Below, piece by piece: positions 8,605-16,908 of a stretch of 64,000 nt of DNA. The DNA comes from Clostridiaceae bacterium. GTDB taxonomy: Bacteria; Bacillota; Clostridia; Acetivibrionales; DUMB01. Location of the stretch: contig DUMB01000030.1 in the NCBI GenBank assembly GCA_012840085.1, positions 1-64,000 on the forward strand. The letters are read 5' to 3'. The stretch's first letter is position 1. Each line of letters starts with the position of its first letter. The translations under genes and the position numbers were made by a program. Under the pieces are notes generated by a model that saw nothing but the letters and a program-made list of their open reading frames with translations, did no database searches and was not told where the DNA came from.

Positions 8605-10362
8605 ATGAGGAGGTACATATCAGTAGTCGCATTAATTACAGCAATCATATTTTTTTCAGCAAGCTCTATTGCCATGGCAGCGTCTCAGCAAAGCAGCACA
8701 CAATCTGCTTACATTGGTAAAATTACTAACATAAAGCTCAATGCTGAAGAAAACGTAGAACAAGTTATAATTTTTGTAGACAATTATGCTGAGTACAGGA
8801 CTTTACGCCTGCCCAGCCCTGATAGAATTGTTGTCGATTTAGTTGGAGTAAAGACATCACAAGTACAACAGACAATAAATGTAAGCAGCAAATTAATAAA
8901 AAACATCAGGTATGCCCAGTTTGAGGAAGGTACCGCGAGAGTTGTTATAGATACGAAGCAATATCTGGACTTCACAGTTGAAAGCAGGAAAAATTGTGTA
9001 ATACTTCACCTGAAGGCTACAAATAATAAGGATCAGTCTGCTTCTGATAAAGACAAAAGCGGGTCAGGTTCCTCAAGGTCGGATGAAGATCTTCTTGATC
9101 GCGGAGTTGTGAACAGAAAAGACTATTTTAAACTTGAAAATATGAAGTTAAACTATTTTGGAAAAGGCAGTGTTGATGAAGTACATATAAAAACTGAAAA
9201 ATATGATAGCTACAAAGTTTATGCATTGTCAAATCCTGACAGGCTGGTGGTGGACTTTTACATCGACAGGATATCCGATTCCAATAAAGACTATAAATTT
9301 GAAGTTGGAAACGGACTTGTAAAATCCATAAGATATGCGCGCTTTGACAGCAATATCGTCAGAGTTGTAATAGACGTTTCATCAGCTGTAAAATATAAAG
9401 TTCAAGAAGAAAAAGATAAATTGATACTGAAAATCGACAATCCGAATTTTAAAAATATTCTATATCATAATAATGGTGACAGGGTGTACTTTACACTTGC
9501 GGGTGCAAAGTTAACTGAAGGCACTGAAACGCTCAAAAAGTATTATACCGGCCAATTTGATGATTCGGGAACAAAATATACGTTGACATTTCCAAGCAAA
9601 CTGGCTGACTTGAAAAGTGGCGTTATTCGTGTAAATGATGATTTGCTTGACAGTGTTGAAATAATAAAAAGCAACGACAGTCCAAATACAAGTATTATTT
9701 TTAATGCGAAGGACAAATTCCACTATGAAGTGTTTACCAGAAAAGAAACTAATGAAACTGCAATAACATTGCTTAAGCCTGCATCCAAGTCTGACAAGCT
9801 TGTTGTCATTGATGCCGGCCATGGCGGGCATGATCCTGGGGCGGTATATAAATCAGTTCGTGAAAAGGACCTGAATCTTGATATAGCCCTAAGGCTTAAC
9901 AAACTGCTGAAAGAAAAAAATATAAAAACTTATATGATAAGGGAAGATGACAGTTTTGTTTCTCTGTATGAAAGGGCTTATATCGCAAACAACCTGAATG
10001 CATCGCTGTTTTTAAGCATCCATAACAATGCCATGGGCAATACATCCTATGGTGGAACTATGACTTTGTGCTACCCTGCAGCTTCGAACAGTAAAGGCTT
10101 TACAGGACAGGCATTTGCACAGATAGTGCAGGAAAACCTTATAAAAAAACTAGGTACTGTTGACAGAAAAGTTATTGACAGGCCAAACCTGGTTGTGCTG
10201 AAAGCAACCAAAATGCCTGCAGCGCTGGCAGAGATAGCATTTATAACAAACGATACAGACAGGAATAACTTGCAGAACGCAACATTCAGGCAAAAAGCAG
10301 CACAGGCTCTTTGTGATGCAATAATACAGTCGCTTGAAAAAATGGATAATGTTAGCAAATAG
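8605..10362 (+). CDS. Secreted N-acetylmuramoyl-L-alanine amidase with two AMIN domains
   Basis: Cell-wall hydrolase that cuts the lactyl-peptide bond of peptidoglycan. A Sec signal peptide covers residues 1-27 (hydrophobic core, then Ala-Met-Ala-Ala). Two AMIN domains, about 35-130 and 175-275, each with the VVDL/VVDF-type strand and RYAQF/RYARF motif, target septal cell wall in known relatives. A low-complexity Ser/Asp linker lies near 145-160. The C-terminal Amidase_3 domain (about 398-580) has the zinc ligands in IDAGHGG, the REKDLN glutamate and SIHNN, and the catalytic Glu in LAEIAFITN. The ATG at 8605 is preferred to a TTG at 8602. Confidence 0.93.
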   Translation: MRRYISVVALITAIIFFSASSIAMAASQQSSTQSAYIGKITNIKLNAEENVEQVIIFVDNYAEYRTLRLPSPDRIVVDLVGVKTSQVQQTINVSSKLIKNIRYAQFEEGTARVVIDTKQYLDFTVESRKNCVILHLKATNNKDQSASDKDKSGSGSSRSDEDLLDRGVVNRKDYFKLENMKLNYFGKGSVDEVHIKTEKYDSYKVYALSNPDRLVVDFYIDRISDSNKDYKFEVGNGLVKSIRYARFDSNIVRVVIDVSSAVKYKVQEEKDKLILKIDNPNFKNILYHNNGDRVYFTLAGAKLTEGTETLKKYYTGQFDDSGTKYTLTFPSKLADLKSGVIRVNDDLLDSVEIIKSNDSPNTSIIFNAKDKFHYEVFTRKETNETAITLLKPASKSDKLVVIDAGHGGHDPGAVYKSVREKDLNLDIALRLNKLLKEKNIKTYMIREDDSFVSLYERAYIANNLNASLFLSIHNNAMGNTSYGGTMTLCYPAASNSKGFTGQAFAQIVQENLIKKLGTVDRKVIDRPNLVVLKATKMPAALAEIAFITNDTDRNNLQNATFRQKAAQALCDAIIQSLEKMDNVSK

Positions 10363-10405
10363 GATATATAGAGAATTATTAAAAATTATAAAAAATTAAT
10401 AAAAG

Positions 10406-10445
10406 AACCTGTAGAATTATGTATATTCTACTGGTTTTTATTTTG
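10406..10445 (+). terminator. Intrinsic terminator after the amidase gene
   Basis: AACCTGTAGAAT pairs with ATTCTACTGGTT (one T-T mismatch) around a 7-base loop, followed by TTTATTTTG. Confidence 0.8.
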
Positions 10446-10586
10446 TATTTCCTGTGGTATTATATTTGGGAAATGATGTTTCAATCAAGAGCAAAAGTGG
10501 CACAGGAGGCTGGGAAATATTAGATTCTTCATATTTTGTCTATAATTATAGGTAAGCGTTTTAGCTTGCTATAAGGAGGATGGAAT

Positions 10587-11726
10587 ATGAAGAAAGGGAT
10601 ATGTTTTATATTGGTTCTTGTAATTATACTTTTACCGGGATGTTCACTTAATGAAGATGCACCTGATTCCGATGCGGTCAAGGAAAGTGACAATATAAGT
10701 GACAATATAAATGACAACATAAATGGCAATACAAACGGCAATTCCGAAGATGTGACAGCAAATAGTAAAAATGACAGCGATGTGAAAGGTGTCACAGCGG
10801 AAAAAAGTAATGAAGTTGCTGAAAGCAGTGCTGAGGCCGTAAAGATCAGCATAGCAATAACAATATATTATCAGGATAAGGACAGATATTTAGTACCTGT
10901 CACAAGAAGGGTTCCCAAGCATGAGGGACTGGCCAGAACTGCTGTTACGGGATTGATAGACAGTGCGGCCAACAGGGAGGAATTAAGTTATTACGGACTT
11001 TATCCTGTTTTGCCTAAGGGTACTGAGATACTTGGAATTAATATTAAGGACAGAATAGCGATAATAGATTTTAACAACAAAGTGCTGGATTATGCAGATA
11101 GCGATGAAGAAAGCAATATTGTTGCTTCAGTTGTATATACATTGACAGAATTTAAGACAATTGACGGAGTAAGGATATTATTTAACGGATATACTAAGGA
11201 AAAATTAAAATTTGGCACAAATGTATCAGGGGTGCTGACAAGAAAAAATATTTTAATAAATAATGAAAACAGGGTAAATTTAGATCAGGGTAATAATAAA
11301 GTTGATGTTTATTATTTTAAAAGAGCTAATGACAACTACATTTATCTTGTGCCTGTATCGGTTATTTGTCCGGAGGTGCATGACAGTGAATTACCCGGGG
11401 TTATTATAGAATACTTGTGTACAAATAATAAGGAAGCTTTAACCTCTGATTTGCCTGAAGGCACCCGGATTATTGAGAGCAGTTTGAAGGGTAATTTGCT
11501 GACACTGAACTTTAACAAGGCATTGACTAATTACGGAGGAAATGCAAGAGAGGATGGCTTGCTGAAGCAGATACTCTATTCAATGAAGCAGATTGAAGGA
11601 GCAGAAAGAATCAGGATACTTGTTGAAGGCGAAAGTGTAGAGCTTCCTGAAGGAACAGATATCTCAAGGGATATTGCAATTCCCTCCGGGATAAATGATG
11701 TGATTGACAAAAGTTATGCCAATTAA
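10587..11726 (+). CDS. GerMN-domain lipoprotein (GerM-like)
   Basis: A 379-residue predicted lipoprotein: signal peptide with lipobox LPGC, the acylated Cys at residue 19. Residues 20-85 are an Asn/Asp/Ser-rich linker with imperfect repeats. Two GerMN domains follow (about 90-215 and 240-365), each with the LPKGTEI/LPEGTRI-type motif. In Bacillus, GerM is a sporulation and spore-wall protein interacting with the SpoIIQ-SpoIIIAH channel, so a sporulation role is likely. It sits between the amidase and rph; GGAGG lies upstream of the ATG. Confidence 0.88.
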   Translation: MKKGICFILVLVIILLPGCSLNEDAPDSDAVKESDNISDNINDNINGNTNGNSEDVTANSKNDSDVKGVTAEKSNEVAESSAEAVKISIAITIYYQDKDRYLVPVTRRVPKHEGLARTAVTGLIDSAANREELSYYGLYPVLPKGTEILGINIKDRIAIIDFNNKVLDYADSDEESNIVASVVYTLTEFKTIDGVRILFNGYTKEKLKFGTNVSGVLTRKNILINNENRVNLDQGNNKVDVYYFKRANDNYIYLVPVSVICPEVHDSELPGVIIEYLCTNNKEALTSDLPEGTRIIESSLKGNLLTLNFNKALTNYGGNAREDGLLKQILYSMKQIEGAERIRILVEGESVELPEGTDISRDIAIPSGINDVIDKSYAN

Positions 11727-11756
11727 ATTAATTTTTATATATAAGGAGAACACAAA

Positions 11757-12533
11757 TTGAGAATCGATGGAAGAAATAATTCGCAGTTGAGACCTGTAAA
11801 AATAACAAGAAATTACATAAAGCATGCTGAAGGCTCAGTGCTTATAGAAATGGGAGATACAAAGGTAATATGTACTGCATCGATAGATGATAAAGTACCC
11901 AATTTTAAAAAAGGTACCGGTGAGGGATGGGTTACGGCAGAGTATTCAATGCTCCCGAGATCCACCCAGACAAGAAATCCGAGGGATATAAGCAAATTGA
12001 AGCTCAACGGCAGAAGTCAGGAAATACAAAGGCTTATAGGCAGAGCATTAAGGGCTGTTGTAAACTTTAATCTGCTTGGTGAAAGAGAAATCATTATCGA
12101 TTGCGATGTAATACAGGCTGATGGCGGTACAAGAACGGCCTCTGTCACCGGTGGATTTGTTGCACTTGTAGATGCATGTAACTTTCTTGTTAAAGAAGGA
12201 TTAATAGAAAAAATACCTATAACCGATTTTGTCGCAGCTACAAGCGTTGGCATTGTAGACGGGGAAGAATTCCTTGACTTGCAGTACCTGGAAGATTCCA
12301 ACGCATCAGTTGATATGAATGTAGTTATGACAGGAAAGGGAGAGTTTATTGAAATACAGTCTACAGGTGAAAAGTCCTCTTTCGGAAGGGATCAGTTTGA
12401 CCGTTTGTTAAACCTGGCTGAAGCAGGAATAAAGGAATTAATACTTTTACAAAAAGAAGCACTGGGCGTGCTAGGGGATGAAGTGGGGCGAGTGACAAAG
12501 GATGAAAAGGTTTATAGTAGCGACGAAGAATAA
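11757..12533 (+). CDS. rph: Ribonuclease PH
   Basis: Phosphorolytic 3'-5' exoribonuclease that trims tRNA 3' ends. 258 residues, normal for the family. Conserved blocks include RIDGR at the start, [11 protein letters not shown] (about 60-70), the RNase-PH family stretch [13 protein letters not shown] (about 115-127), and FGRDQF near 204. The start is a TTG at 11757-11759 with AAGGAGA upstream. It overlaps rdgB by 32 bases. Confidence 0.96.
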   Translation: MRIDGRNNSQLRPVKITRNYIKHAEGSVLIEMGDTKVICTASIDDKVPNFKKGTGEGWVTAEYSMLPRSTQTRNPRDISKLKLNGRSQEIQRLIGRALRAVVNFNLLGEREIIIDCDVIQADGGTRTASVTGGFVALVDACNFLVKEGLIEKIPITDFVAATSVGIVDGEEFLDLQYLEDSNASVDMNVVMTGKGEFIEIQSTGEKSSFGRDQFDRLLNLAEAGIKELILLQKEALGVLGDEVGRVTKDEKVYSSDEE

Positions 12534-13104
12534 AGGAAAATTGGAGGAAATAAAAGAAATTCTCCGGGATTTTCCTTATGAAGTAATATCAATGGAAGAA
12601 GCAGGTATTACAATAGATATTGAAGAGAGTGGAACTACTTTTGAAGAAAACGCTATGATAAAGGCGGAAGCAATATTTCAAGCCACTGGCGAAATGGTAA
12701 TGGCTGACGATTCAGGCCTTGAAGTTGATTATTTGGACGGAGCACCGGGTATATATTCATCAAGGTTTGCAGGTGAAGGTGCAACAGACGAAGAAAAAAA
12801 TAAAAAATTATTGAAGCTATTGGAAGGTGTTCCTTTTGAGAAGCGTTCTGCAAGGTTTGTATGCGTAATTGCAGTAATCTTTACTGATGGTCAGCGTTTT
12901 ACCGTTAAGGGTACCTGCGATGGATATATTGTATTTGAGCCCATAGGGGATAATGGTTTTGGTTATGACCCTCTGTTTTATGTGCCTGAATATAAAATGA
13001 CTACTGCTCAGATGGAACCAGAGCTAAAGAACAGTATCAGCCACAGGGGGAGAGCTTTGGCAAAGATGGTTGAAGAGCTGAAATTAAGACAACAGAGTAA
13101 TTAA
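12502..13104 (+). CDS. rdgB: XTP/dITP diphosphatase (RdgB/HAM1 family)
   Basis: House-cleaning pyrophosphatase that hydrolyses non-canonical XTP and dITP to monophosphates. 200 residues. Family motifs: [10 protein letters not shown] near residue 7, ADDSGLEVD near 70, and FGYDPLF in the active-site loop, then SHRGRAL near the C-terminus. The ATG lies inside the 3' end of rph, so the two are translationally coupled. The operon ends at the hairpin at 13189. Confidence 0.96.
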   Translation: MKRFIVATKNKGKLEEIKEILRDFPYEVISMEEAGITIDIEESGTTFEENAMIKAEAIFQATGEMVMADDSGLEVDYLDGAPGIYSSRFAGEGATDEEKNKKLLKLLEGVPFEKRSARFVCVIAVIFTDGQRFTVKGTCDGYIVFEPIGDNGFGYDPLFYVPEYKMTTAQMEPELKNSISHRGRALAKMVEELKLRQQSN

Positions 13105-13188
13105 TGTAAATTTAATGAATTAAGCAAGTAATATAATAGTATGTTAATGTAATGATGTAATAATGTTGGAGAATGATGCAGTAAGCCT

Positions 13189-13222
13189 CAGATGCACCGG
13201 TATTGTTACGGTGCATCTGTTT
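13189..13222 (+). terminator. Hairpin terminator after rph-rdgB
   Basis: CAGATGCACCG and CGGTGCATCTG form an 11-bp perfect stem around a 9-base loop, followed by a short TTTC. Confidence 0.8.
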
Positions 13223-13348
13223 CGTAGCCATAAGAATTACAGCTTTAGTTTTTTAAACGGCATTTATATAGTAGCATCAGATAACACAGATATATCATTA
13301 ATCATTATATAAATTAAACTAATTGAAATGTAACGGGGGATTGGCAAC

Positions 13349-13834
13349 ATGAAAATAATTGTACTAAGTGATTCACATGGTGATATTGACAAAGCAGAAG
13401 AAGTTGTAAGGAATAATAGTGATGCAGACCTTATTATACACCTTGGAGATTATTTCAGGGATGCACAAAAACTTGCAAGCAAGTTTCCTCACATACCTGT
13501 TGAATACATATACGGCAACAGTGATTTCCTTGTTGAAAATGTCCAGGCAGAAAGGTTGATAGAGTGCTGCGGGAAAAAGATTTTTATAACCCACGGACAC
13601 AGGTATTCAGTGAAAATGGGATATGAAAAGCTATATAAAAAAGCAGAGGAACTTGGTGTAGATGTTCTGCTATTCGGACATACACATGTTACAGATATGG
13701 TGAAAAGGGGAAACTGTTACATACTGAATCCCGGAAGTATTAGTGAGCCAAGGGATTTTTCGTCTGAGTCCTATGCAATCATTAAAATAGAAGATGATGT
13801 CCTTCAACCGGAAATCTGCTATATGAAAGATTAA
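13349..13834 (+). CDS. YfcE/MJ0936-family metallophosphoesterase
   Basis: A 161-residue single-domain calcineurin-like phosphodiesterase. All metal-site motifs are present: SDSHGD (7-12), HLGD (about 31-34), YGNSD (about 54-58), ITHGH (about 79-83) and FGHTH (about 111-115). Relatives hydrolyse artificial phosphodiesters, and the physiological substrate is uncertain. ATG with a GGGGG stretch upstream. Confidence 0.92.
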   Translation: MKIIVLSDSHGDIDKAEEVVRNNSDADLIIHLGDYFRDAQKLASKFPHIPVEYIYGNSDFLVENVQAERLIECCGKKIFITHGHRYSVKMGYEKLYKKAEELGVDVLLFGHTHVTDMVKRGNCYILNPGSISEPRDFSSESYAIIKIEDDVLQPEICYMKD

Positions 13835-13854
13835 AAAAAATGATGTAATTGGTG

Positions 13855-13883
13855 TTGACAAAAAACTTTCGTGCTTGTATAAT
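13855..13883 (+). promoter_or_regulatory. Consensus promoter of the tRNA pair
   Basis: TTGACA (13855-13860) and TATAAT (13878-13883) with a 17-base spacer: a perfect consensus, as expected for stable-RNA genes. Confidence 0.92.
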
Positions 13884-13892
13884 ATAAAAGTC

Positions 13893-13931
13893 GGCCGCTG
13901 AAAGGTGCTAAGAAAGGCACTGTCAGCGGTC
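13893..13931 (+). other. Leader hairpin between the promoter and tRNA-Gly
   Basis: GGCCGCTGA (13893-13901) pairs with TCAGCGGTC (13923-13931), one G-U pair, with a smaller inner stem GTGC/GCAC. It occupies the transcribed leader and may guide 5' processing. Confidence 0.65.
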
Positions 13932-13949
13932 ACAGGCAAGTACGAATAT

Positions 13950-14023
13950 GCGGGTGTAGTTCAATGGTAGAACATCAGCCTTCCAAGCTGATTGCGTGGG
14001 TTCGATTCCCATCACCCGCTCCA
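13950..14023 (+). tRNA. tRNA-Gly (anticodon TCC), with encoded CCA
   Basis: Full cloverleaf: acceptor GCGGGTG pairs with CACCCGC, anticodon loop CTTCCAA, T-loop GGTTCGATTCC, discriminator T, CCA encoded. First of two tRNAs in one transcript. Confidence 0.97.
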
Positions 14024-14038
14024 CAAAAAATTAAATAT

Positions 14039-14115
<77 letters not shown>

Positions 14116-14123
14116 CAATATGT

Positions 14124-14160
14124 CCGATAACCCTGATGAAATCAGGGTTATCGGCATTTT
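14124..14160 (+). terminator. Intrinsic terminator of the tRNA operon
   Basis: CCGATAACCCTGA and TCAGGGTTATCGG form a 13-bp perfect stem with a 5-base loop, followed by CATTTT. Confidence 0.9.
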
Positions 14161-14359
14161 GGGAAAGGTATTCTGCAATATGCACATCAATTATATCTGC
14201 TTTATGTCCGTGACATGGCATTTTTATGTGTTATAATAAAACTACGATGGAATTTTTATAAGAACCCCACGGGAGACGGAGTTGGTTTTTATTTTGTGTA
14301 AAGGGTGAGGAATGAGTAAAAGTATTATATTTAAAAAAGAATTTTTAGAAAAGTTAAAC

Positions 14360-14539
14360 TTAGAGTTTGTCTTGCAAATATTTGATTTTGTTTTTGAGTT
14401 GGCGCCTAGTTTCTTCTTTGCTTTGTTGTTCCTCGTCAAAAGCAGCTAAAGCAGCCACAAGACCAATGAGATCGGCAATGACCATAATGACGGCTGCAAT
14501 GATTGACAACTGTGTGGAACTAAATCTATTACAGGACAA
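14360..14539 (-). CDS. Small single-pass membrane protein, TTG start
   Basis: A 59-residue protein if started at the TTG at 14537-14539, which has GGAG eight bases upstream; an ATG further up (14581) has no ribosome-binding site. A hydrophobic helix rich in Ile/Val/Ala (about residues 11-34) is followed by a charged helix with several Glu, Gln, Arg and Lys, ending KYLQDKL. This resembles a membrane anchor plus cytoplasmic coiled coil. I do not recognise the family. Confidence 0.55.
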   Translation of the reverse strand: MSCNRFSSTQLSIIAAVIMVIADLIGLVAALAAFDEEQQSKEETRRQLKNKIKYLQDKL

Positions 14540-14820
14540 AATAATCACTCCATAAATATATTGATAATCATTTATATTCAAAAAATATAAGAAAAGTGAA
14601 TAAATAACATATCCTTAACGATAAATATTGAAAATAATACTGCAGAACCATAAATTATCATAAGGCTTTTTTAGGTGTCATTTCTGTTGATGCATCGCAA
14701 AAGGTTGCTTTGTTTAAAAATATGTTAAAATTATAACAAATGAATATACATAAACACAATAATGGTGTAAAATGAAAATAAAATGCAAAAAAACAAATAA
14801 AAAGAAAAGGAGAGGTCAAA

Positions 14821-15231
14821 ATGTTTAAATCTAAAAAGTATGTTTTTATAATATCTGCAGTGGTGTTAATGGTATTAATGTTAACGGTTATATTGGTTGG
14901 ATGCCGTCAGGCAGATAGAGTAAGCCATAATTTATCTCTTGAGGCGGATAATTTTAATGTTGCCAGAAAGCTGACAGTTATTAATCAAAGAACCGATACA
15001 ATTCTGTTTCAGATGACGGGAAATTTCTCGGTTAAGAAAGAAGATGACGGGGATTTGGCTGTTATAGGTGAAAATGAAGACGGCACTTATTACAAGCATT
15101 TTATTTACTTGTCCAGTGAAATTTCTTACATTGTTGAGGATTTAGGCAAAACAGGTGTAAATAAGCACAAGTATTCAATCAACTTTAACCCACGAATGAT
15201 TGTGCCAATTGAAGGAACTACAATTGATTAA
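14821..15231 (+). CDS. Beta-sandwich lipoprotein of the type found in actinobacteriophages
   Basis: A 136-residue predicted lipoprotein: a long hydrophobic signal, then Gly-Cys at 27-28 as lipobox. The mature part has the pattern I know from lipoproteins widespread in Arthrobacter phages and mycobacteriophages: DRVSHNLSLEA followed by RKLTVIN, a short G-N-F-S strand, a YYKHFIYLS strand, a VEDL segment, and a closing F-N-P-x-M-I-V-P strand. Function in phages is unsettled; an exclusion role is only speculation. The gene stands alone 0.7 kb past a tRNA pair, with a terminator behind it. Ribosome-binding site AGGAGAGG. Confidence 0.7.
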   Translation: MFKSKKYVFIISAVVLMVLMLTVILVGCRQADRVSHNLSLEADNFNVARKLTVINQRTDTILFQMTGNFSVKKEDDGDLAVIGENEDGTYYKHFIYLSSEISYIVEDLGKTGVNKHKYSINFNPRMIVPIEGTTID

Positions 15232-15396
15232 GTGAAAGTAAAATATTATACTTTTTAGAATTCATAAAGTGTAGAGAAATTGAAATAAGATATATGATTT
15301 TAAATCATCTCTATATTGCTGTGACATATAAAGCTGTGACATATATAAATGAATTGCAAAAAAACTAATATATATTCAAGTATAGCAGTATGGGAT

Positions 15397-15425
15397 AGCC
15401 GCAGAAAAGTGCGGCTTTTTTTATT
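15397..15425 (+). terminator. Intrinsic terminator
   Basis: AGCCGCA, 6-base loop, TGCGGCT, then seven T. It ends the lipoprotein transcript. Confidence 0.9.
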
Positions 15426-15897
15426 CTTTCGGGGAGTTATTTTTACATTGGCTGAAGTTGCCGGCATAATAGCATTTTTCCTGCTATAATATGCTTCTGA
15501 TAATTAAATTGCATTATTTATGTTATGTACATTACATTAAGAGTTGCAAAAAATCTTATTATAATGATTAAAAGTGTGTCACCAATCTTATACCAATTTC
15601 GATAAAATATTGTTAAGAAAATATTAATTTATGTATTCCTCCTTTTAGAGTAAAATATAAGTTAACAAAACAATGCTGCATACATGTAAAAGCAGATGTA
15701 TCAAAATGTTTCTGTAAATAATTAATGCACGACGAAAAGATTAATAACTATGTTCAAGTATGATATTTGAATTTGAATATATTAAAGGAATGGTATAAAG
15801 AACTGATATGCAGGAACGATATACTGAAACGATGTACGGGAATGATATATAGGAGTTATACAAGAACCATGTTAATGGACAAGATAGGGAGGTCAAA
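15426..15897. other. Long AT-rich gap with no gene
   Basis: No coding frame with start and ribosome-binding site was found. TATAAT-like hexamers occur near 15485 but lack a well-spaced -35. The last 130 bases contain loosely repeated GATATA/GAACGATAT-type words upstream of the YdcF gene. Confidence 0.5.
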
Positions 15898-16671
15898 ATG
15901 CAGAAAGGTAAGCTGCGGATATTCTGGCTGATGCTTATTGTTGGAGTTGCGGGAGTTGCGAATACTTTAGCACTGTTTTTCTATACCAGTGCCAATATAG
16001 GTACTCTTTTTCCCGGAGCTGCCGGCAGTCTTTTGATTATTTATGCAGTTTTACGATACATAATCCGTAAAGGTTCACCTGTAATCTCCAGCACTCTGCT
16101 AAGAAGATTAATTGTCTCATTGGCTGCTGTTTTTTTAGTATCTTTTGTCATCATTGAAGCTATAATAATTGTCAACAGTTACTCCGATGAAGTGGTTGAA
16201 ACAGATTACCTGATCATTCTTGGTGCGGGTCTCAGGGGGGAGAGAGTATCTCTGACTTTGATGGAGAGGCTGGAAAAAGGCATAGAGTTTTTGACGCAGT
16301 ATCCTGACGTCAAGGTTGTAGTTTCAGGTGGACAGGGAAGAGGAGAGAGTATTACTGAAGCCGAGGCAATGAGAAGGTATCTTGTGGGAAAAGGTATTGA
16401 TGAAGAGAGGATAATTAAAGAAGACAGAGCTACAAGTACTATGGAAAACATGAAATTTTCAAAGGAAATACTGGACAAGCAGAGTGGTAAAGATACCAAG
16501 GATATTACTATAATTACCAGTGATTTTCATATGCTGAGGGCAAAGATGCTTGCAAGGAGAAATGGCCTTAACCCGCGTGGAATAACGTGCAATACTCCTG
16601 TTCAGGTAAGGATTAACTGCTATATAAGAGAGTATTTCGCTTTTATTAAGTCATTTTTATTGGATAAATAA
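15898..16671 (+). CDS. YdcF/DUF218-family membrane protein
   Basis: A 257-residue protein with three predicted membrane helices (about 10-30, 37-55, 70-93) and a DUF218 domain (about 103-250). Family landmarks are visible: LIILGAG near 107, VVSGGQGRGE near 142, a TEAEAM helix, RATSTMENM near 180, and TSDFHMLRA near 206. Relatives (YdcF, ElyC, SanA) are linked to envelope integrity and perhaps polyprenyl-phosphate handling; the reaction is unproven. GGGAGG precedes the ATG. Confidence 0.88.
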   Translation: MQKGKLRIFWLMLIVGVAGVANTLALFFYTSANIGTLFPGAAGSLLIIYAVLRYIIRKGSPVISSTLLRRLIVSLAAVFLVSFVIIEAIIIVNSYSDEVVETDYLIILGAGLRGERVSLTLMERLEKGIEFLTQYPDVKVVVSGGQGRGESITEAEAMRRYLVGKGIDEERIIKEDRATSTMENMKFSKEILDKQSGKDTKDITIITSDFHMLRAKMLARRNGLNPRGITCNTPVQVRINCYIREYFAFIKSFLLDK

Positions 16672-16773
16672 TTCAATAGATAAAATTTTCAGATAAATTC
16701 TGATAGATAGATTTTTCTTATTAGCAAATAAAATAAATGATACTTATTAACCAAAAGAATAAATGATATTAAA

Positions 16774-16884
16774 TTAACTTGTTGTGCTAAGATAACGGGA
16801 TAGAATTGCGGAGGGCTTTTGAGCTGGTTATTATTAGCTCTCGACCGGAATTTTTGCTGTCAAAATTCCAGCATGACAAGTTAA
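16774..16884. repeat. Full copy (B) of the TTAACTTGTTGTGC repeat family
   Basis: Ends TTAACTTGTTGTGCT and AGCATGACAAGTTAA are an imperfect inverted repeat 111 bases overall. Inside are two further hairpins, GAGCT/AGCTC and GGAATTTT/AAAATTCC. It stops 24 bases before the helicase start codon, so it must lie within or overlap that gene's leader. Confidence 0.75.
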
Positions 16885-16908
16885 ATTAGATTAACAAGGG
16901 GTATAAAG

